Positions 44,067-52,649 of a DNA stretch of 64,000 nucleotides are shown piece after piece. Every line of letters begins with the position of its first letter. Within the stretch, counting starts at the first letter, position 1. The notes below the pieces were generated by a model. It searched no databases and was not told where the DNA came from. It was given only the letters and a program-made list of their open reading frames with translations. The stretch is from positions 124,001-188,000 of the forward strand of contig JAEXOO010000018.1 of NCBI GenBank assembly GCA_023439305.1, read 5' to 3'. The translations under genes and the position numbers were made by a program. The DNA comes from Pseudomonadota bacterium (GTDB taxonomy: Bacteria; Pseudomonadota; Gammaproteobacteria; Burkholderiales; Burkholderiaceae_B).

Positions 44067-45701
44067 TCACAGCGACAAACCGTGATTTCCCAACTCACTA
44101 GAAAGCCTCAAGGCCCCGCCCCCTTGCGGTTTTACATCTAATTGGCCTGCAGTGATTCTAAAAAATGCCATGGCCTCTACCAACTGATGTGCCTGCTCAT
44201 TCAACGAGGCAGTAGCAGCAGCCGCCTGTTCCACCAACGCCGCATTTTGTTGAGTAACCGTATCCATCTGCGATACGGCCACATTAACCTGATGAATGCC
44301 GCTGGCCTGCTCATCAGAAGCGGCGGTAATTTGCCCCATGATATTGGTGACACGTTCGACTGAAGCAACAATTTCCGCCATTGTGGATCCGGCATCTCCC
44401 ACTTGCTGAGATCCTGCACTTACCTTCTCCAAAGAGTCATCGATCAAATCCTTGATCTCTTTAGCCGCATGAGCACTACGCTGCGCCAGGTTTCTAACCT
44501 CACTGGCAACAACCGCAAAACCCTTGCCCTGCTCACCGGCACGAGCCGCTTCTACAGCGGCATTTAAGGCCAGTATGTTGGTCTGAAAGGCGATACTGTC
44601 AATCACGGCTACGATCTCTGCGACCTTCTGCGAACTCCCCGAGATTGCATCCATGGTTAAAACGGCCTGCCTGACGGTTTGCCCTCCTCGTTGTGCAATA
44701 TCCCGACTTTGTTCCGCCAACTGTTTGGCCAAATGGGCATTGTCGACGTTTTGCTTCACCGTAGAGTCGAGTTCCTCCATACTGGCGGCCGTTTCCTGAA
44801 GCGAGGCTGCCTGCTGCTCAGTACGTGCCGACAGATCCGTATTGCCCGATGCAATCTCACCTGACCCGGCATCAATTTCCTGGGCCGCGCTGCGGACTCG
44901 TCCGATAACATCGGTCAGACCTTCGCGCATGCGCGACAAAGCAGCCATCAACAAGCCAATCTCGTTGTTGGAGCGAACATTTATGTGAGTGGTCAGATCT
45001 CCTTGGGCCATCCGGTCGAATTGCGCTGTTGCCTCCTGAAGCGGACGCAACACCCCTCGCAAGACAAAATATGCGCAAGCAGCCAACAAAAACAAAGCGA
45101 ATAGGACAAGGATGCCGGATGTCAGCAGGCTTATGGAGTAACGGCGTTCAGCCGCCATCAGCTCTTCAGAGCCCACCGCCGCAGTGTGATCGAAATAATT
45201 TCGCATAGCAGCTTCGAATACAGCATTGGCTTGACGAGCCTCCAAATTTGCTTGGATGTACTTTGCCGCATGCCCTGAAGCCAACGATCCTACTTGGAGG
45301 TCAATCGTAACAACATATGCCTTATAAGCATCCTCCACCTCGCGTGCTCGGCGGATCGCCTCTTCGCTTTTAGGCACGGCCAAGTAACGTTGCATATAAG
45401 CACCGGCATCCTGCAGAAAGCCCAAAGCCCGTTGCAGGCTGGCCTTTGACAGATCGCCATGCCCGTCCTCAGCCTCTTGAAAGCTGCCAGACAAAGCCAA
45501 CCTAGTTCGCATCAGCAAGCCGTACGTCTCACGCAGGGGATCCACTTGCTCGACAGAGACGAGATTGAGATGCTGAACCCCCTCATAAGTCCTCTTTGCA
45601 TCGAATGAGGCCAATAATGTGGATGCAATGAGCGCAACAAAAAAAAGCACCAAGACCGACATCAAGCCCGTGCGGATTTTGATTTTCTCTAAAGTAAACA
45701 T
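44067..45701 (-). CDS. Methyl-accepting chemotaxis protein
   Basis: A 544-residue receptor: membrane segment 1 at about 10-32, a periplasmic four-helix-bundle-type sensor of about 150 residues, membrane segment 2 ([20 protein letters not shown]), HAMP, and the signalling coiled coil with the conserved tip [20 protein letters not shown]. The C-terminus ends with a short tail, no CheR-binding NWETF pentapeptide. The start at 45701 places the first charged residues correctly before the membrane segment; upstream codons look spurious. The ligand is unknown. The gene is less GC-rich than its neighbours and no other chemotaxis gene is near, suggesting acquisition. Confidence 0.9.
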   Translation of the reverse strand: MFTLEKIKIRTGLMSVLVLFFVALIASTLLASFDAKRTYEGVQHLNLVSVEQVDPLRETYGLLMRTRLALSGSFQEAEDGHGDLSKASLQRALGFLQDAGAYMQRYLAVPKSEEAIRRAREVEDAYKAYVVTIDLQVGSLASGHAAKYIQANLEARQANAVFEAAMRNYFDHTAAVGSEELMAAERRYSISLLTSGILVLFALFLLAACAYFVLRGVLRPLQEATAQFDRMAQGDLTTHINVRSNNEIGLLMAALSRMREGLTDVIGRVRSAAQEIDAGSGEIASGNTDLSARTEQQAASLQETAASMEELDSTVKQNVDNAHLAKQLAEQSRDIAQRGGQTVRQAVLTMDAISGSSQKVAEIVAVIDSIAFQTNILALNAAVEAARAGEQGKGFAVVASEVRNLAQRSAHAAKEIKDLIDDSLEKVSAGSQQVGDAGSTMAEIVASVERVTNIMGQITAASDEQASGIHQVNVAVSQMDTVTQQNAALVEQAAAATASLNEQAHQLVEAMAFFRITAGQLDVKPQGGGALRLSSELGNHGLSL

Positions 45702-46140
45702 CTGATTAGCACTTATTCCAATGGAAATATACAAGCATCTATCATCAGTGTTTGAGCAAATACTCAATCCAAACAAGTAGGCTGTGAAATAGCCTCAGTT
45801 CGACTTACTTAGTTGATATTAAAAATATTTTTGCCCTTCCCCAGGCGCTCCGCATCGGAATGAAAGCGAGGTCCAAGCAAGCTCTTGAGCAGGAGAGAAT
45901 AGAACTACGGCACACCAGCCAAGCCCCCCATTCCCAGCACCTCGAAACTCGAGATAGCGCTCCAGGGCGGCAATTGCCACCAATGACCATCACAATGGGC
46001 GTTTGTCGCCATTTTTTGATTTCTCGAAATCCGAGACAGCCATTGCGCCCACAACGTAGGGCGTAGCCTAGTCGGCAACAAACTAATTTCGGGTGGCGTA
46101 GGCTCGCTTAACCCCATTGCAACGCGAAGCAAACAGGCAT
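45702..46140. other. Intergenic region between chemotaxis receptor and tRNA-Val
   Basis: 439 bp with no supportable gene. Short frames on both strands lack ribosome binding sites and look random. The near-repeat GGCGTAGCCT / GGCGTAGGCT occurs around 46065 and 46097. There is no integrase and no visible duplication of the tRNA 3' end. It probably holds the receptor's promoter near 45710-45850, which is AT-rich. Confidence 0.5.
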
Positions 46141-46171
46141 AAAAAAAGCACCTAGCGAAGGCTAAGTGCTT
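46141..46171 (-). terminator. Terminator of the tRNA-Val transcript
   Basis: AGCACCTAGC and GCTAAGTGCT pair (one G-T) with a GAAG loop; on the minus strand the stem is followed by seven T. It lies 20 bp downstream of the tRNA 3' end. Confidence 0.88.
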
Positions 46172-46191
46172 GATTTGGTTTGCAAAATAAG

Positions 46192-46267
46192 TGGTGGGTG
46201 CTGAGGGGTTCGAACCCCCGACCTACGCCTTGTAAGGGCGCCGCTCTACCAGCTGAGCTAAGCACCC
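46192..46267 (-). tRNA. tRNA-Val (anticodon TAC)
   Basis: A 76-nt gene including an encoded CCA. The acceptor stem is GGGTGCT/AGCACCC, the D-arm is AGCTCAGCTGGTAGAGC, the anticodon loop is CTTACAA with TAC reading GTA/GTG, and the T-arm contains GGGTTCGAACCCC. A terminator follows. It marks one edge of the patchy 43.4-46.1 kb segment. Confidence 0.96.
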
Positions 46268-46347
46268 ATTTCTGTGATGCCACTCTTCCTGCAAAGAAAG
46301 AGAATTATAGACATGCAGAGAAAATTTTGCAAGCCCTGCGTCGTAAA

Positions 46348-46620
46348 TTAATTTACGGCGTCTTTCAGAGCCTTACCGGGACGGAACTTAGGCACGTTGG
46401 CGCCTTCGATCTCGATGGTTTCACCGGTGCGTGGGTTACGACCCGAACGGGCGGCACGCTCGGAAACGGCGAAGGTGCCGAAACCAACCAGAGTAACCGT
46501 ATCTTTTTCTTTCAGCGTGGTGGTCACGGCATCGATAAACGCATCCAGTGCACGACCGGCGTCAGCCTTGGACAGATCGGCTTTGGTGGAAATGAATTCG
46601 ATAAGCTCGGTTTTATTCAT
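46348..46620 (-). CDS. hupB: DNA-binding protein HU (beta type)
   Basis: A 90-residue nucleoid protein of the HU/IHF family. [19 protein letters not shown] is the dimerisation helix region; [21 protein letters not shown] carries the DNA-binding beta arms. Full family length. It is transcribed toward tRNA-Val from a promoter about 140 bp upstream of the start. Single gene. Confidence 0.95.
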   Translation of the reverse strand: MNKTELIEFISTKADLSKADAGRALDAFIDAVTTTLKEKDTVTLVGFGTFAVSERAARSGRNPRTGETIEIEGANVPKFRPGKALKDAVN

Positions 46621-46767
46621 TGAGAAAATACCCCTGAAAATTATTTTAACCAGCGCCCTTCGGGAGCCAGTCTGTTACTGCCACATTAACAGGGCAGACG
46701 ACAGGGACCTAACCACCGCCGACTGCCTTTGCAACCAGGCGTTATGAGGACCCGGATGGCTACCGCG

Positions 46768-46797
46768 TATTAAGCCTATGATTAAAAGACGTGTCAA
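46768..46797 (-). promoter_or_regulatory. Likely hupB promoter
   Basis: On the minus strand a perfect -35 TTGACA (46792-46797) is followed, at 18-bp spacing, by TTAATA (46768-46773), or CTTAAT at 17. It would give a leader of about 140 nt before hupB. Confidence 0.5.
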
Positions 46798-47113
46798 GCA
46801 AAAAAGCGTCTGTAACCCGCATCATTGCTCACTTTTCACAGTTTTTGCAGGTCTTTTCACTTTTTCCCACATCGGCTTAACACGATCCTCAAAATATGCT
46901 AAATGCCCGCTGCCCAGGCCGTCATCAGCATACATAAACTTCAAACCCTCCATTCCTTGCGTTCCTGCCGCGCCCTCTCGGCGCCCTCTGCCCGGATAAA
47001 ACGGCGACGCGCACCCATGAGGCGCACGCCATCCATACCCATGGCTGAAGGATAAGCCCGCTTACAATTTTTTTACTTGGATTTCAGACCCAGCAGCCTC
47101 GTTGGCAAGGAGC
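46798..47113. other. Upstream region of the nir genes
   Basis: About 316 bp without a gene, between the hupB promoter and nirE. It must contain the nir promoter. A TACAAT box at about 47063 could be a -10 element. I looked for a TTGAT-N4-ATCAA site for FNR/DNR-type activators and found no convincing match, which is odd for a denitrification-linked operon. Confidence 0.4.
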
Positions 47114-47890
47114 ATGGCATTGAACGGCAACGTCTATCTGGTAGGCGCCGGCCCCGGCGACCCCGATCTTCTCACCCTGCGGGCCTTGCGCCTGCTCCAA
47201 CAAGCCGATGCCGTGGTCTGCGACCGACTCGTGGGCGGCAACATCATGGCGCTGATCAACCCCCGGGCCGAAGTTCACGACGTCGGCAAGATCGCGGGCT
47301 GCAGCGCCCGCATGCAGGACCTCATCCACGCTACGTTGCTTCAGCTGGCCTCCCGCCACGCCTGCGTCGTGCGGCTGAAAGGAGGCGACCCCTTCATCTT
47401 CGGACGGGGGGGCGAAGAACTCCTCTACCTGCAGCGCCATGGAATACGCGCGCAAGTCGTCCCCGGCATTACCGCCGCAACGGGGTGCGCCGCATCGCTG
47501 GGCATCCCCCTCACCCACCGCGGCCAGGCCACCAGCGTACGCTTTGTGACCGGACACCTGCGGGACAACCAAGGGCTACAGCTGGACTGGCGATCACTGG
47601 CAGATCCTTCCTGTACGCTGGTCTTCTACATGGCCGTAGGCAACGCGCAGCACATCGCCGACTCATTGATGCTGCACGGCCGTAGCGGTCAAACGCCTGC
47701 AGCCCTGGTCCAGGACGCCACGCTACCCGACCAGCGCTGGGAGCTCACCACGCTGGACCATGTTTCCGAGCTCATTCGTTGTTTTTCTCCGCCCACCTTG
47801 CTGATCATCGGCGACGTAGTCCAGCTTCACCCGGACTACGCCGGTACTGCCGCCGATACGCTCCTGGCCCAGCCATGCCCGCTCGCCTGA
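47114..47890 (+). CDS. nirE: Uroporphyrinogen-III C-methyltransferase for heme d1
   Basis: SAM-dependent enzyme of about 258 residues converting uroporphyrinogen III to precorrin-2, first step of heme d1 synthesis. Family motifs: VYLVGAGPGDPDLLTLRALR at the N-terminus, RLKGGDPFIFGRGGEE, VVPGITAATGCAA and the closing DATLPDQRW. The AAGGAG at 47107-47112 is only 1 nt from the ATG at 47114 but 7 nt from a TTG at 47120, so TTG may be the true start. First gene of nirE-C-F-DL-G-H-J. A general SUMT could do the same step, but the context makes NirE clear. Confidence 0.92.
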   Translation: MALNGNVYLVGAGPGDPDLLTLRALRLLQQADAVVCDRLVGGNIMALINPRAEVHDVGKIAGCSARMQDLIHATLLQLASRHACVVRLKGGDPFIFGRGGEELLYLQRHGIRAQVVPGITAATGCAASLGIPLTHRGQATSVRFVTGHLRDNQGLQLDWRSLADPSCTLVFYMAVGNAQHIADSLMLHGRSGQTPAALVQDATLPDQRWELTTLDHVSELIRCFSPPTLLIIGDVVQLHPDYAGTAADTLLAQPCPLA

Positions 47891-48228
47891 CCCTGCGCGC
47901 CGGCGTGCTGGCCGGGCTGATCGGCCTGCTTTTCCCCACAGCCTGGGCCACAACCGCCGCCCCCCCTACCGAACGCCAGCAAACCCTGTCTCACCTGCTG
48001 CGCCAGGAGTGCGGCTCCTGTCACGGCCTGCATCTAAATGGGGGACTCGGTCCGGCCCTGACTCGTTCAGCTCTTGCAGGCCAACGTCCCGAACAGCTGG
48101 CCGACACCATCCTGCAGGGCCGTCCGGGCACAGCCATGCCCGGCTGGAGTCGGTTTCTCAATAAGTCCGAAGCTCAATGGCTGGCCGAACAGCTGCTGAA
48201 CTCGAACACCCCCCTCGCTCTGCCATGA
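47875..48228 (+). CDS. nirC: Cytochrome c NirC
   Basis: A 117-residue periplasmic monoheme cytochrome with a signal peptide (ending near AWA-T, residue 25) and heme site C46-GS-C49-H50; the Met ligand is probably in GTAMPGW. It overlaps nirE by 16 bp and nirF by ATGA. NirC is thought to pass electrons in d1 maturation or to the nitrite reductase. Confidence 0.9.
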   Translation: MPARLTLRAGVLAGLIGLLFPTAWATTAAPPTERQQTLSHLLRQECGSCHGLHLNGGLGPALTRSALAGQRPEQLADTILQGRPGTAMPGWSRFLNKSEAQWLAEQLLNSNTPLALP

Positions 48229-49385
48229 ACCCCCTTGTCTTCCTGCTTATCGTTTTAATGCTCGGCGGCTGCTCCACCCCACCCCGAGGCACGAATGATC
48301 TCGGCCTGGTCATCGAACGCGGGTCGGGCAGCGTGTCCATTGTGGACACCACGCACTACCAAACGCTGGCCCGGGTCCAAGGGCTGGGCGATCTATCTCA
48401 CGCGCACGTCACCTACTCGCGCGACGGTCGATACGGCTATGTCTTCGGCCGGGACGGCGGACTCAGCAAAGTAGACCTGCTGCGCCAACGGCTGGACCGG
48501 CGCATCGTGCAGTCAGGCAACGCCATCGGCGGCTCCATCTCCCAGGACGGACGCCTGATCGTGGTTCAGAACTACGAACCCGGCGGCATCAAGGTCTTTG
48601 ACGCCGCCACGCTCGAGTTCATCAGCGAAGTCCCCGCCGAATACCTGCCCGGCAAGCGCGCCAAAGTCGTAGGCCTGACCGATTTGCCGGGCCAGAAATT
48701 TGCCTACTCCTTATTCGAGGCCGGCGAGATCTGGATCACCGACCTTTCCTCGCCCCGGCAACCAACGACCCGACGCCTGCAAGCAGGCCGACAGCCGTAC
48801 GATGCCATGGTCACTCCCGATGGGCGCCACTATGTCGCCGGCCTGTTTGGCGAAGACGCTCTGGCCATGCTGGACCTCTGGAATCCTGACGGGGGCATAC
48901 GAAAAATCCTGGAAGGCTATGGCCGCGGCGAGCAAGCCCTGCCCATCTACAAAATGCCCCATCTGCGAGGCTGGTCGGTCGCGGGCGAACAATTGTTCCT
49001 CCCCGCCATCGGCCGCCACGAAGTGTTGGTGGCCAGCACGTCAAGCTGGCGCGAGACCGCCCGCATCCCCGTCTTGGGGCAGCCCGTCTTTGTGATGGCT
49101 CAGCCCGACGGCCGTCGTATCTGGGTCAACTTCGCCTTCCCCGACAACGCACGGGTTCAAGTCATTGATGTCGAGTCCTTGCAGGTGACGCACACCTTGT
49201 CCCCCGGCAAGGCGGTGCTGCACATGGAGTTCACGCCTCGCGGGGAAGCCGTCTGGATCTCGGCCCGCGACGACAACAAGGTTTCGGTCTACGACACGCG
49301 AACCCTGGCTCCCCTGGCCAGCCTTTCCATCCCTCACCCCAGCGGCATTTTCTTTACCCACCGGAGCAATCGCATTGGTTTCTGA
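48225..49385 (+). CDS. nirF: Heme d1 biosynthesis protein NirF
   Basis: A 386-residue lipoprotein (lipobox L13-G-G-C16) with a beta-propeller related to the d1 domain of NirS/NirN: GSVSIVDTTHYQ, then repeated blade segments, and the closing HPSGIFFTHRSNRIGF, the same PSGIF end seen in NirN. It acts in the periplasm on a late d1 intermediate. ATGA overlap with nirC and 11-bp overlap with nirDL. Confidence 0.92.
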   Translation: MNPLVFLLIVLMLGGCSTPPRGTNDLGLVIERGSGSVSIVDTTHYQTLARVQGLGDLSHAHVTYSRDGRYGYVFGRDGGLSKVDLLRQRLDRRIVQSGNAIGGSISQDGRLIVVQNYEPGGIKVFDAATLEFISEVPAEYLPGKRAKVVGLTDLPGQKFAYSLFEAGEIWITDLSSPRQPTTRRLQAGRQPYDAMVTPDGRHYVAGLFGEDALAMLDLWNPDGGIRKILEGYGRGEQALPIYKMPHLRGWSVAGEQLFLPAIGRHEVLVASTSSWRETARIPVLGQPVFVMAQPDGRRIWVNFAFPDNARVQVIDVESLQVTHTLSPGKAVLHMEFTPRGEAVWISARDDNKVSVYDTRTLAPLASLSIPHPSGIFFTHRSNRIGF

Positions 49386-50367
49386 TCTGCCCATCACCGT
49401 GTTCCAACTGCTCAATTCATGGCAGCACGGTTTTCCACTGGTATCGCGCCCTTTCCGCCAATTAGGCCTCAGCGTGGGCTTAAGCGAGCAAGCCGTCCTG
49501 GACTACTTTCAGCAATGGCAGCAAAACGGAGTGCTGAGCCGCATAGGCCCCGTACTGAACCCTTCCTGTCTCAGCAGCACCCTGGTCGGGATGCACGTGC
49601 CCGCATCCCGCCTGGACGACGTCGCGGGCCGCATCAGCGCCCTGCCCCAAGTCAATCACAACTATGAACGCGAGCATCACATCAACCTGTGGTTCGTCCT
49701 TGCCTGCGCTCAAGCCCAAGACCTGCAACACACCTTGGATGACATCGCCCGGGAAACCTCGCTCATGCCCCTGTCCTTGCCCATGATGTGCGGCTATCAC
49801 ATCGATCTGGGATTCAGTCTGGCCCATACCGGAAAAGCGCCTTCCCAGGTCTCGACCTGTGGCTCATTGCCGGCGGACGGCAGCCTGGCGCATGCCATGC
49901 TTCGCACCGTGCTGCATGGACTGGCCCTGGTCCCCGAGCCATTCATGACCTTGGGCGAACAAGCCGGCATGTCCGAAAAGCACGTGCTGAGCCAACTGTC
50001 GTCCTGGCTGGACGACGGCCTGTTCCGTCGCTTCGGGGTTGTACTGCGACACCGATCTCTGGGGTACATCGCCAACGCCATGTGCGTCTGGACCCTGCCC
50101 GAACACCGTATCGACGAGCTGGGCCGGCGCCTGGCTAAAGAACCCGGCGTCACCCTTTGCTATCACCGTCGCCCTCAGCCTCCAGCGTGGACGCACAACC
50201 TGTTTTGCATGATTCACGGCAAAGACCGCAGCCAAGTGCTGGCGCAACATGCCCGCCTATCTCACGGGCTTGGACTTGAACGCTTCCCACACGACATTCT
50301 TTTCTCCTCCCGCTGCTTCAAGCAGCGCGGAGCCTGGCTCGCGCCCGTGCAGGTCCACCATGGCTAA
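49375..50367 (+). CDS. nirDL: Siroheme decarboxylase, NirD-NirL fusion
   Basis: A 330-residue protein made of two Lrp/AsnC-like units of about 160 residues. The first (NirD-like) has VNHNYEREHHINLWFVLACA; the second (NirL-like) has CYHRRPQPPAWTHNLFCMIH. Each has a degenerate HTH that no longer serves transcription. With NirG and NirH they decarboxylate siroheme to didecarboxysiroheme. The start is TTG at 49375, the only option, within the end of nirF. The D-L fusion is known from several denitrifiers. Confidence 0.92.
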   Translation: MVSDLPITVFQLLNSWQHGFPLVSRPFRQLGLSVGLSEQAVLDYFQQWQQNGVLSRIGPVLNPSCLSSTLVGMHVPASRLDDVAGRISALPQVNHNYEREHHINLWFVLACAQAQDLQHTLDDIARETSLMPLSLPMMCGYHIDLGFSLAHTGKAPSQVSTCGSLPADGSLAHAMLRTVLHGLALVPEPFMTLGEQAGMSEKHVLSQLSSWLDDGLFRRFGVVLRHRSLGYIANAMCVWTLPEHRIDELGRRLAKEPGVTLCYHRRPQPPAWTHNLFCMIHGKDRSQVLAQHARLSHGLGLERFPHDILFSSRCFKQRGAWLAPVQVHHG

Positions 50368-50842
50368 ACCCGTCCTTGCTCAAAGCGAAGCTCGTGCGCT
50401 GGATGACGTCGACAAACGCATCATCAATGCCTTGCAAGACGGCTTTCCCCTCTGCCCTCGGCCGTTCGCCCGCGTGGCGCCATCACTGCTCCTGACCGAA
50501 GCCGAGCTCATTTCCCGGGTAGCCCGACTGCACCACGACGGAATACTCACCCGCTTCGGCCCCTTGTTCCAGATTGAAGCCGCAGGCGGCGCGTACTGTC
50601 TTGCCGCCCTGGCGGTTCCCGATCCGCTTTGGAATCGCACCGTTGAACAGGTGAACAACCATATCGAGGTCGCCCACAACTATCGCCGGGATCATGCCCT
50701 GAACATGTGGTTCGTTGTGGCCGCGGCATCAAGCACGGCCATCGACACCTGCCTGCAGAAAATCGAACAGGAAACCGGCCTCCCTGTCCTGGCTTTCCCC
50801 AAAGAGCGCGAATACTACCTGACCATGAAGCTTGAGGTTTGA
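50360..50842 (+). CDS. nirG: Siroheme decarboxylase subunit NirG
   Basis: A 160-residue Lrp-like subunit with AHNYRRDHALNMWFVVAAAS, the same segment type as NirD. The ATG at 50360 overlaps nirDL by 8 bp. It works with NirH as a second heteromeric decarboxylase or as part of one DLGH complex. Confidence 0.92.
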   Translation: MAKPVLAQSEARALDDVDKRIINALQDGFPLCPRPFARVAPSLLLTEAELISRVARLHHDGILTRFGPLFQIEAAGGAYCLAALAVPDPLWNRTVEQVNNHIEVAHNYRRDHALNMWFVVAAASSTAIDTCLQKIEQETGLPVLAFPKEREYYLTMKLEV

Positions 50843-50844
50843 CC

Positions 50845-51348
50845 ATGCCCCAGAACATTCTTGAACCGGCCGACCTGCATTTGATACAGGCCTGTCAGTC
50901 CGGACTGCCGATCGAGCCCACTCCTTACAAGCGGCTCGCCGCACAACTGAACACCACCCAGGCCGATGTCCTGGCCCGCATGCAAGGCATGCTGAACAAC
51001 GGCCTGATCCGGCGTATCGGCGTGGTACCCAACCACTATGCGCTCGGCTATATCGCCAATGGCATGTGCGTCTGGAACCTGCTGGACGAACAGGTCGATC
51101 GAGCCGGCCAACTGCTGGGGGCCCTGCCCGACGTCAGCCACTGCTATCGCCGCCCGCGACGCCTGCCTCAATGGCCCTATAACCTGTTCACCATGCTGCA
51201 TGGCCGAGACCATGAAACCGTACGTGCCCGGGCCGCCGCGCTGGCCCAATTGCTGCACACCGCACTGCCTGGCTCCCTGCAAGAGCACGACGTGCTTTTT
51301 TCCACCGCCATACTTAAAAAAACCGGCCTGAGACTCAGGAGCAATTGA
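50845..51348 (+). CDS. nirH: Siroheme decarboxylase subunit NirH
   Basis: A 167-residue Lrp-like subunit carrying the NirL-type segment CYRRPRRLPQWPYNLFTMLH. The ATG at 50845, with GAGG upstream, is preferred over an in-frame TTG two codons earlier. It begins 2 bp after nirG ends. Confidence 0.92.
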   Translation: MPQNILEPADLHLIQACQSGLPIEPTPYKRLAAQLNTTQADVLARMQGMLNNGLIRRIGVVPNHYALGYIANGMCVWNLLDEQVDRAGQLLGALPDVSHCYRRPRRLPQWPYNLFTMLHGRDHETVRARAAALAQLLHTALPGSLQEHDVLFSTAILKKTGLRLRSN

Positions 51349-51350
51349 TC

Positions 51351-52493
51351 ATGTTTCGTATTTCCAGTTTCATGAAAGAACTGCAGCACCCCACGCCCCC
51401 CTCGCCCCCGCTATCTGCCCCCGTCGTCATCTGGAACCTGATTCGACGCTGCAACCTGAGCTGCAGCCACTGCTATTCCTCGTCCACCAACAAGGACTTT
51501 CCCGGCGAACTGAGCTTCCAGCAGATTTGCACGGTGCTGAACGATCTGCATGTCTATGGCGTACGCGCCCTGATCCTGTCCGGCGGTGAGCCCTTGCTGC
51601 GTCCCGACATTTTCAGTATCGCCCACTATGCACGCAGCCTGGGCCTCTATGTAGGCCTGTCTTCCAATGGCACACTGATCAATCACGACAATATCAAGGC
51701 GATCGCGGACTGCGGATTCAACTACGTCGGTATTTCCCTGGATGGCCAAGAGAGCCGCCACGACCGCATCCGAGGCCAGGACGGCGCCTATGCCGCATCC
51801 TTGAAGGCCCTGCGCCTGTGCCGGGACCACGACCTGAAAGTAGGCCTGCGTTTCACCCTGACCCAGGAAAACGCCGGGGATCTCCCCAGCCTGCTCAGGT
51901 TGCTGGGCGAGGAGCGCATAGACCGCTTTTATCTGTCACACCTGAACTACGCCGGGCGGGGAATACAGCACCGAACCCAAGCAGCCCATCACCGCATGAC
52001 CCGACATGCCATGGAGCAGGTGTTCACCGCCTGTCTGGATTACATGCAAGCTGGCCAAGCCAAGGAGTTCACCTCGGGCAATAACGACGCGGACGGCGTG
52101 TTCTTTTTACATTGGGTGCGACGGCACTACCCCGATCATGCGCCTCATATTTTGGCCAAGCTGCGGCAATGGGGAGGCAATTCATCCGGCATGAACATCG
52201 CCAATATCGACAATCGTGGCAATGTCCATCCCGATACCATGTGGTGGCACTACAAGCTGGGCAACGTGCTCGAGCAACCTTTTTCCACCATATGGTCCAA
52301 CCCCGATGAACCGCTGCTACAACAATTGCGCCAGCGCCCCCGTCCCGTCCGAGGGCGCTGCGCACGCTGCGCTTACCTGCCCATCTGCAATGGCAACACC
52401 CGTACACGCGCCCAAAAAAGCAGTGGCGACCTATGGGCTGAAGACCCAGGCTGCTATCTGACCCGTCAGGAAATCGAATCTCAGGCCCACTAA
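51351..52493 (+). CDS. nirJ: Radical SAM heme d1 synthase NirJ
   Basis: A 380-residue radical SAM enzyme: cluster site C34-x3-C38-x2-C41 (RRCNLSCSHCY), GGEPLLRPD, and a SPASM-like C-terminal cysteine set (CARCAYLPICNGNTR). It replaces two propionate groups with oxo groups in didecarboxysiroheme. The ATG at 51351 has AGGAG 9 bp upstream; a TTG two codons earlier is in frame. Last gene of the plus-strand nir run; the next genes converge on it. Confidence 0.93.
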   Translation: MFRISSFMKELQHPTPPSPPLSAPVVIWNLIRRCNLSCSHCYSSSTNKDFPGELSFQQICTVLNDLHVYGVRALILSGGEPLLRPDIFSIAHYARSLGLYVGLSSNGTLINHDNIKAIADCGFNYVGISLDGQESRHDRIRGQDGAYAASLKALRLCRDHDLKVGLRFTLTQENAGDLPSLLRLLGEERIDRFYLSHLNYAGRGIQHRTQAAHHRMTRHAMEQVFTACLDYMQAGQAKEFTSGNNDADGVFFLHWVRRHYPDHAPHILAKLRQWGGNSSGMNIANIDNRGNVHPDTMWWHYKLGNVLEQPFSTIWSNPDEPLLQQLRQRPRPVRGRCARCAYLPICNGNTRTRAQKSSGDLWAEDPGCYLTRQEIESQAH

Positions 52494-52649
52494 GCTCTTT
52501 CGCTCGAACGAGCGCCATCAGGTCTGAAGCACCAGCCCGAATCGCCTGCCCGGCCAAGTTGAACGATGCAAAATGCCCAGGCTGCAGCAAGCAGACCTGG
52601 GCGGCTTCTTGATACACGCACGGTCTTCGCGCTGCGGATTGCAGCGCTG

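Noticed and set aside
45702..46190. Search for an attachment-site duplication of the tRNA-Val 3' end
   Set aside because: I saw no second copy of the tRNA end in 43.1-46.2 kb and no integrase gene, so an integrative element cannot be claimed.
52501..52514. CGCTCG-AA-CGAGCG palindrome after nirJ as a terminator
   Set aside because: Loop is only 2 nt and no U-tract follows on either strand; too weak to call.
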